From positions 1-64,000 of the forward strand of contig NZ_NNBY01000042.1 of assembly GCF_002834235.1 (NCBI RefSeq): a stretch of DNA of 64,000 nucleotides, read 5' to 3'. Source of the DNA: Ruminococcus bromii (GTDB lineage Bacteria; Bacillota; Clostridia; Oscillospirales; Acutalibacteraceae). The position numbers and the translations under genes were made by a program. This document shows positions 58,786-64,000 of this stretch, piece after piece. The notes below the pieces were generated by a model that made no database searches, had not been told where the DNA came from, and saw nothing but the letters and a program-made list of their open reading frames with translations. Positions within the stretch are counted from its first letter, which is position 1; every line of letters starts with the position of its first letter.

Positions 58786-59568
58786 TTATTCGGGTCTGCC
58801 GATTTTGCGGAAACGCTCATAGCGTGCATTCAAAAGCTCTTCGTCATCCAGGGCAAGATTCTTTTCAAATGTTCTTTTGATGAGCATTTTAAGGCTTTCA
58901 AACATAGCATGATCGCCTGCCTTTGGCTGACGGATGATTCTCTCGATTACACCGAGGTCAAACAAATCCTGTGCGGTAAGCCTGAGAGCCTCTGCCGCAT
59001 CAGCCGCCTTTGAGCTGTCTTTCCAGAGAATTGACGCACAACCCTCGGGAGAAATTACCGAATAAACAGAATTTTCAAGCATCCATACTTCATCGGAAAC
59101 TGCAAGTGCAAGCGCACCGCCGCTGCCGCCCTCACCGATAAGAACGGTAAGTACGGGAGTTTTGAGAGTCATCATTTCCATGAGGTTTTCGGCAATAGCC
59201 TGTCCCTGACCTCTTTCCTCCGCACCGATTCCGGGGTATGCACCGCTTGTATCAACAAGGCAAAGAACAGGTCTTCTGAACTTTTCAGCCTGTTTCATAA
59301 GTCTTAAAGCCTTGCGGTAGCCCTCGGGATGAGCCTGACCGAAGTTGCGTTCAACACGCTCTTTTGTATTTCTGCCCTTTTCAATTCCGATTACAGTAAC
59401 AGGAGTGTCAAAGAGCATTGCAAGTCCTGCAACAACTGCTTTATCATCGGCATATCTGCGGTCACCGTGAAGCTCAATGAAGCTGTCGCCGAACATATGG
59501 GCAATATAGTCAACCGAGGTCAGCTTGTTAGCATCTCTCGCCGCCATAACCTTTTCGTAAGCTGTCAT
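58786..59568 (-). CDS. accA: Acetyl-CoA carboxylase carboxyltransferase alpha subunit
   Basis: This 260-residue protein has the carboxyltransferase alpha fold with SFIELHGDRRYADDKAVVAG, DTSGAYPGIGAEERGQ and ISPEGCASILW. It is about 60 residues shorter than the E. coli and Bacillus proteins, lacking the N-terminal helical extension, which is common in this lineage. With AccD it moves the carboxyl group from biotin to acetyl-CoA. It starts 2 bases after accD. Confidence 0.96.
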   Translation of the reverse strand: MTAYEKVMAARDANKLTSVDYIAHMFGDSFIELHGDRRYADDKAVVAGLAMLFDTPVTVIGIEKGRNTKERVERNFGQAHPEGYRKALRLMKQAEKFRRPVLCLVDTSGAYPGIGAEERGQGQAIAENLMEMMTLKTPVLTVLIGEGGSGGALALAVSDEVWMLENSVYSVISPEGCASILWKDSSKAADAAEALRLTAQDLFDLGVIERIIRQPKAGDHAMFESLKMLIKRTFEKNLALDDEELLNARYERFRKIGRPE

Positions 59569-59570
59569 TT

Positions 59571-60434
59571 TTAAGCCTCCTCACCGCTGTAACCGTGCAA
59601 TTTAAGCAGTTTTACAAGTGTAGATTTCAAATTATTTCTGCTGACAACCGAATCGATAAAGCCCTTCTGAAGAACAAATTCCGAGGTTTGGAAGTCCTTA
59701 GGGAGCTTTTGACGGATTGTCTGCTCGATTACTCTCGGACCTGCAAAGGCAACAAGGCAATCGGGCTCGGCAAGAATAATGTCGCCCTCCATTGCAAACG
59801 ACGCCGTAACACCGCCTGTTGTCGGGTCTGTAAGCACCGTGATGTAGAGATTACCTGCGTCGCTGTGTCTTTTTACCGCACCAGAAGTTTTTGCCATTTG
59901 CATAAGCGAGAGGATGCCCTCCTGCATTCTTGCGCCGCCTGCGGCAGTACAAACAACAATCGGCATTGCATTTTCGGTTGCATATTCAAACGCACGGGTG
60001 ATTTTTTCGCCCGTGATTACGCCCATACTTCCCATCATAAAGGTCGGATCCATAACGCAGAGAACGGTATCAATGCCGTTCATCTTACATTCTCCGCAGA
60101 TAACAGACTCCTTAGCACCTGTTTTTCTCGCCTTTTCAAGCTTTTCGTCATATCCCGGAAAATCAAGAATATTATGGCTTGAAAGGTCTGCGTCAAACTC
60201 AACAAAGGTATCCTTGTCGGCAAGCATTTCAACTCTGTCTCGTCCGTTCATTCTGAAATGATGGTTGCACTTTGTGCAGACATGAAGATTTTCCTCCATA
60301 TCAGTCGTAAGGAGCATAGTATTGCATTTGGGGCATTTTATCCACATCTCTTCGGGAACGAAGGGTACATTTTTGCTCTCGCCCTCATCGGACTCAAGCT
60401 CATTCTTCGGTTTTCTGAAAGCAAACAAATCCAT
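59571..60434 (-). CDS. accD: Acetyl-CoA carboxylase carboxyltransferase beta subunit
   Basis: The 287-residue protein starts with a zinc ribbon (KCPKCNTMLL and HVCTKCNHHFRM) and continues with the carboxyltransferase domain (GGARMQEGILSLMQM, AGPRVIEQTIRQKLP). It forms the alpha2beta2 carboxyltransferase with AccA for malonyl-CoA synthesis. It starts 5 bases after accC. Confidence 0.97.
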   Translation of the reverse strand: MDLFAFRKPKNELESDEGESKNVPFVPEEMWIKCPKCNTMLLTTDMEENLHVCTKCNHHFRMNGRDRVEMLADKDTFVEFDADLSSHNILDFPGYDEKLEKARKTGAKESVICGECKMNGIDTVLCVMDPTFMMGSMGVITGEKITRAFEYATENAMPIVVCTAAGGARMQEGILSLMQMAKTSGAVKRHSDAGNLYITVLTDPTTGGVTASFAMEGDIILAEPDCLVAFAGPRVIEQTIRQKLPKDFQTSEFVLQKGFIDSVVSRNNLKSTLVKLLKLHGYSGEEA

Positions 60435-60439
60435 ATCTT

Positions 60440-61798
60440 TTACTTCTTCCTGTCGGCGTGTTTCTCTTCAAACTCTGCCATAAAATCTGTTGTATATTCA
60501 CCGCTCACAAACTGTTCGTCCGAGAGAATCTCGGCAAGAAGGTCACGGTTAATGTCAATTCCGTCAATGGTAAGCTCGGAAAGAGCCATTTTCATCTTTC
60601 TGATTGCCTCGGCACGGCTTCTTGCCTGAACAATCAGCTTGCCAATCATCGAATCATAGTACGGAGGAACAAAATAGTCCTGATAAATCGCCGTATCAAA
60701 TCTTACAAATGCACCGCCCGGGGTGTGAAGTCTTGTAATTCTTCCGCAGCTCGGTCTGAATCCCTTTTCCGGATTTTCGGCATTGATTCGGCACTCAATT
60801 ACATTGCCGTGTGTGAAGATGCTGTCCTGAGTGCGGGAAAGCTTTGCACCTGCTGCAATTCTTATCTGCCACTGAACAATATCAAGACCTGTTACCATTT
60901 CCGTAACACCGTGTTCAACCTGCAGACGGGTGTTCATTTCCATAAAGTAGAAGTTGTTGTCCATATCAAGCAAAAATTCAACTGTGCCTGCATTGACATA
61001 GTTGACTGCCTTTGCCGCCTTAACAGCCGCAATCATCATCTCTTTACGGGTTTTTTCATCAAGAGCGGGGCTTGGACTTTCTTCAATCATCTTCTGGTTC
61101 TTTCTCTGAACAGAGCATTCACGCTCACCCAGACAAACAATATTACCGTATTTATCACACAAGAGCTGCATTTCAATGTGTTTTACAGGGTGAATGAATT
61201 TTTCTATGTAGCAGGCACCGTCACCGAATGCTGACTGCGCCTCGCTTGAAGCTGACAAAAATGCCTCTTCAAACTGCTCTATTGAATCGACACGGCGAAT
61301 ACCCTTTCCGCCGCCGCCCGAACGAGCCTTGATGAGAAGCGGAAAACCGATTTTTTCAGCTTCCTCTTTTGCCTGTTCAACGCTTTCAACAATATCGCAG
61401 CCGGGGGTTACGGGAACACCTGCGGCACGCATAGTCTTTCTTGCGTTGTCCTTGTCGCCCAAAAGCTTTATCATTTCGGATGAAGGACCGATAAAGTTGA
61501 TGTTGCACTGTTCACAGAGCGAAACAAACTTGGCATTTTCGGACAAGAGTCCGTAGCCGGGATGAATAGCCTGAGCACCGCTTTCAACGGCAACGGTGAG
61601 AATTGCAGGCATATTGAGGTAGCTGTCGGCAACACGGTTACCGCCTACGCAGTAGCTTTCATCGGCAAGCTGAACATGCAGGGAGTCCTTGTCTGCCTCA
61701 GAATAAATTGCTACTGTGCTGATGCCCATTTCACGGCAGGCACGGATAATTCTTACTGCAATTTCGCCTCGGTTGGCAATCAGAATTTTTGAGAACAT
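60440..61798 (-). CDS. accC: Biotin carboxylase
   Basis: The 452-residue ATP-grasp enzyme has NRGEIAVRIIRACREMGI, the Gly-rich loop ARSGGGGKGIRRV, ERECSVQRKNQKMIEE and EMNTRLQVEHGVTEMVTGLD. It carboxylates biotin on AccB using bicarbonate and ATP. Confidence 0.97.
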   Translation of the reverse strand: MFSKILIANRGEIAVRIIRACREMGISTVAIYSEADKDSLHVQLADESYCVGGNRVADSYLNMPAILTVAVESGAQAIHPGYGLLSENAKFVSLCEQCNINFIGPSSEMIKLLGDKDNARKTMRAAGVPVTPGCDIVESVEQAKEEAEKIGFPLLIKARSGGGGKGIRRVDSIEQFEEAFLSASSEAQSAFGDGACYIEKFIHPVKHIEMQLLCDKYGNIVCLGERECSVQRKNQKMIEESPSPALDEKTRKEMMIAAVKAAKAVNYVNAGTVEFLLDMDNNFYFMEMNTRLQVEHGVTEMVTGLDIVQWQIRIAAGAKLSRTQDSIFTHGNVIECRINAENPEKGFRPSCGRITRLHTPGGAFVRFDTAIYQDYFVPPYYDSMIGKLIVQARSRAEAIRKMKMALSELTIDGIDINRDLLAEILSDEQFVSGEYTTDFMAEFEEKHADRKK

Positions 61799-61868
61799 TT
61801 TTTCACTTCCAGTTATTTATCGCATTACGGCTGTCTGCACCCAAAAACGGCACAGACAGCCTTTAAAA

Positions 61869-62288
61869 TCACTTATTTTCAACAAGTGCAAACGAAAGCT
61901 CGGCACTTACACAGAGCTTGCCGTCAACATAACCCTTTGCGTCAATAAAGTAGAATGCACCTCTGCTCTTTGTGAGTGTGCAGACACTTTCAAGAGTGTC
62001 GCCCGGTTTCACGGGATTTCTGAACTTAACATTGTTCATCTTTGTAAAGTAAGGTGTGCAGTTCTTAACCTTGTCTGCAAGAAGGCAACAGCTTGCCTGT
62101 CCCATCATTTCGCAGAGAATAACACCCGGAACAACGGGGTTACCGGGGAAATGTCCCTGTAAAAAGAACTCGTCACCTTTGATTGTATATCTGCCCTTTG
62201 CCGTGTTTTCGTCAACACTTTCAGCCTCTTCAACGAGAAGCATATTGTCACGGTGCGGCAAAATCTTTTTAATTTCTTCCTGATTCAT
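61869..62288 (-). CDS. fabZ: 3-hydroxyacyl-ACP dehydratase FabZ
   Basis: The 139-residue hot-dog enzyme has the active-site helix GHFPGNPVVPGVILCEMMGQ with catalytic His and Glu. It dehydrates 3-hydroxyacyl-ACP in type II fatty acid synthesis. It lies between accB and accC. Confidence 0.97.
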   Translation of the reverse strand: MNQEEIKKILPHRDNMLLVEEAESVDENTAKGRYTIKGDEFFLQGHFPGNPVVPGVILCEMMGQASCCLLADKVKNCTPYFTKMNNVKFRNPVKPGDTLESVCTLTKSRGAFYFIDAKGYVDGKLCVSAELSFALVENK

Positions 62289-62300
62289 ACAGTCCTCCGA

Positions 62301-62774
62301 TTATTTAACCTTGAATAACGGCTGACCGTATTCAACAAGATCTCCGTCCTTAACAAGAACTTCAACGATTTCATAGTCGTCCTCAGCCTGAATTTCGTTC
62401 ATGCACTTCATAGCCTCGATAATGCAAACGGTTGAGCCCTTGCTTACTTTCTTTCCGACAGGAGCAAAAGGAGCCTTGCCCGGTGCCGATGCGGCATAGA
62501 ATACGCCGACAATCGGAGCGTTTACAGTCTTGGCGTCTTCCTCGGGAGCAGCAGACTGAGCCGCGGGAGCCTGTGGCTGAACAGGCGCAGGAGCAGGAAC
62601 ATCTGTTGCAGTCGGCTGATACGCACCGATTGGAGATGCATTAAAAATCTGCTGTGCCGGATGTTCTTTTTCAAGATGAATCTTTGTACCGTCCTCTTTT
62701 TCAATTTCAAGAACGCTCAAAGAAGAATTTTCAAGAAGGGAAATATATTCCTTGATTTCTTCTATTTTATTCAT
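62301..62774 (-). CDS. accB: Biotin carboxyl carrier protein of acetyl-CoA carboxylase
   Basis: The 157-residue protein has an N-terminal helical segment, an Ala/Pro-rich linker (about 50-80) and a C-terminal biotinyl domain with the acceptor Lys123 in EAMKCMNEI. It carries carboxybiotin between AccC and AccAD. Confidence 0.97.
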   Translation of the reverse strand: MNKIEEIKEYISLLENSSLSVLEIEKEDGTKIHLEKEHPAQQIFNASPIGAYQPTATDVPAPAPVQPQAPAAQSAAPEEDAKTVNAPIVGVFYAASAPGKAPFAPVGKKVSKGSTVCIIEAMKCMNEIQAEDDYEIVEVLVKDGDLVEYGQPLFKVK

Positions 62775-62788
62775 AGTAATTCCCTCGC

Positions 62789-64000
62789 TTAATATTTTTT
62801 AAATACAAGACAAGCGTCATGTCCGCCAAAGCCGAGGTTGGTTGAAGCGGCAACATTTACATCACGCTTAACTGCTTTGTTAGGTGTATAGTTAAGGTCA
62901 AGACCTTCATCGGGTTCGTCAAGGTTGATTGTCGGCGGAATAACACCGTCATTGAGAGTCATAACAGAAGCAATAGCCTCAATTGCGCCTGTTGCACCGA
63001 GAAGATGACCTGTCATTGATTTTGTTGAGCTGATATTTGCATCATAAGCCTTTTCACCGAGAGCCGTCTTGATAGCCATTGTTTCGGTAAGGTCGTTAAG
63101 ATGTGTGCTTGTGCCGTGAGCATTGATGTAAAGCTGTGCGTCATCGGCAACATTTGCCTCCTCAAAAGCAATCTTAATTGCTCTTGCAAGACCTGCACCG
63201 TTAGGATCGGGAGCTGTAACATGATGTGCGTCACAAGTATTGCCGTAGCCTGAAAGCTCTGCATAAATCTTAGCACCTCTTGCAACTGCGTGCTCATACT
63301 CTTCAAGAACGAGCATGCCTGCGCCCTCGCCCATGATGAAACCGTCACGATTCTTGTCGAACGGACGGGATGCGTGCTTTGGATCATCGTTTGTTGAAAG
63401 AGCTTTCATATTCTGGAAACCTGCAATTGTGAGAGGAGCAACAACTGCCTCTGCACCGCCTGCGATGATAGCGTCAGCGTAGCCGTCCTTGATGCAGTGG
63501 AAAGCCTCACCGATTGAATTTGTACCTGTTGCACAGGCACTCATAACCGAAAGAGACACACCTTTTGCGTTAAAACGGATTGCAACATTGCCTGTTGCGA
63601 TATTACCAATCATCATCGGAATGAAGAAAGGAGAAACCTTTCTCGGGCCTCCGTTTTCCATGCCAACTGTATTCTTAACAAAGGTCTGCAAACCGCCGAT
63701 ACCTGCGCCGATATAAACACCGAAACGGTTCTCGTCAATCTTGCCTATGATACCGCTGTCGTCAACTGCCTGCTGTGCCGCTGCGATTGCGTACTGTGTA
63801 TATGGATCAAGCTTTCTTACTTCTTTTTTCTCAATATACTGTGTGGGGTCAAAATCCTTGACTGTACCTGCGATATGAACCTTGAGGTCACTTGTATCGA
63901 AAGCTGTGATTGTTTCGATACCGCAAACGCCGTCAACCATATTTTTCCACATTGTAGGCACATCGTTACCAATCGGTGAAATTGCGCCCATACCTGTTAC
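62789..64000 (-). CDS. fabF: Beta-ketoacyl-ACP synthase II, 5' end outside window
   Basis: The frame is open to the window edge; three codons (VTG) before the internal MGAISPIGND belong to the usual VVVTGMGAISPIG start, so the true start lies beyond 64000. The nucleophile Cys in SACATGTNSIGEAF and the two catalytic His (HGTSTHLND and TGHLLGATGA) are present. It elongates acyl-ACP with malonyl-ACP. It is the most upstream gene visible in the fab/acc operon. Confidence 0.96.
   Translation of the reverse strand, partial: VTGMGAISPIGNDVPTMWKNMVDGVCGIETITAFDTSDLKVHIAGTVKDFDPTQYIEKKEVRKLDPYTQYAIAAAQQAVDDSGIIGKIDENRFGVYIGAGIGGLQTFVKNTVGMENGGPRKVSPFFIPMMIGNIATGNVAIRFNAKGVSLSVMSACATGTNSIGEAFHCIKDGYADAIIAGGAEAVVAPLTIAGFQNMKALSTNDDPKHASRPFDKNRDGFIMGEGAGMLVLEEYEHAVARGAKIYAELSGYGNTCDAHHVTAPDPNGAGLARAIKIAFEEANVADDAQLYINAHGTSTHLNDLTETMAIKTALGEKAYDANISSTKSMTGHLLGATGAIEAIASVMTLNDGVIPPTINLDEPDEGLDLNYTPNKAVKRDVNVAASTNLGFGGHDACLVFKKY

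Noticed and set aside
60458-61234. Long open frame of 258 codons on the plus strand
   Set aside because: It is antisense to accC, with Cys/Phe/Asn-rich composition typical of the complement of a real gene, and has no family motif.
1-64000. CRISPR array, prophage, integrase or transposase
   Set aside because: No regularly spaced direct repeats, no phage structural genes and no DDE or tyrosine recombinase motifs are present in any gene.

Overview
The window looks like a chromosomal segment of a Gram-positive, low-to-mid GC, anaerobic, spore-forming Clostridia member, most likely in the Ruminococcaceae/Oscillospirales. This is inferred from a sporulation sigma-G gene, a type I dockerin protein (typical of cellulosome-bearing ruminococci), a monomeric [FeFe]-hydrogenase, hybrid-cluster protein, TrpB2-type tryptophan synthase, ATP-dependent PEP carboxykinase, GatCAB amidotransferase and a clostridial-style fab/acc cluster. 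No phage, transposase, CRISPR array or recognisable defence system is present. The window is mostly core genome with a few accessory patches.

Layout. 1-3.2 kb: the 5' part of a tRNA-Val(TAC) gene with its promoter, then a leftward operon yerC - methyltransferase - hslO, and sigG. 3.3-7.4 kb: a GntR(YtrA)-type regulator, an ABC ATPase and a large permease behind a promoter with repeated half-sites, then a ProX/YbaK deacylase. 7.5-19.9 kb: mixed single genes and small operons, including a surface protein, a small ferredoxin-thioredoxin-reductase-like protein, a two-component system, a CBS protein, a kinase-like protein, a flippase-like membrane protein, Hcp, a second ABC exporter and a hemolysin III protein. 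20-28.7 kb: a complete phosphate block, all leftward: pstS-pstC-pstA-pstB-phoU, then phoB-phoR, then a Na/Pi cotransporter. The pst operon and the cotransporter are preceded by TTTACA-type hexamers at 11-bp period that look like Pho boxes.

28.9-36.2 kb: trpB2, then a hairpin-rich 470-bp intergenic region, then gatCAB plus a small membrane protein, and aspS. 36.4-46.2 kb: a MacB/FtsX-like exporter whose permease carries a 320-residue coiled coil, a family 4 uracil-DNA glycosylase, a PduL-like phosphotransacylase, an esterase-GNAT-YcxB trio and pckA. 46.4-50 kb: rpmG-secE-nusG-rplK-rplA-rplJ-rplL, with an L10 leader/attenuator before rplJ and a second structured leader before rplK. 50-54 kb: an unknown gene divergent from murI-DUF1934-argS. 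54-58.7 kb: an accessory patch with a stand-alone dockerin protein, a duplicated promoter/operator module, an XRE regulator, a DUF218 membrane protein, the [FeFe]-hydrogenase and a zinc-ribbon membrane protein. 58.8-64 kb: the fatty-acid operon fabF-accB-fabZ-accC-accD-accA, with fabF running off the window end.

The best candidates for something undescribed are: (1) a three-copy, about 70-nt intergenic element with a variable but always paired head hairpin and conserved GTTCGTG and CCCGAGCG blocks, lying 3' of genes; (2) the duplicated leftward promoter plus palindromic operator between the dockerin and XRE genes; (3) a PstS whose two halves are in reversed order compared with the classical protein; (4) a hairpin that would pair with the Shine-Dalgarno sequence of hcp; (5) an FTR-like protein lacking the redox-active cysteine of its first CPC motif.
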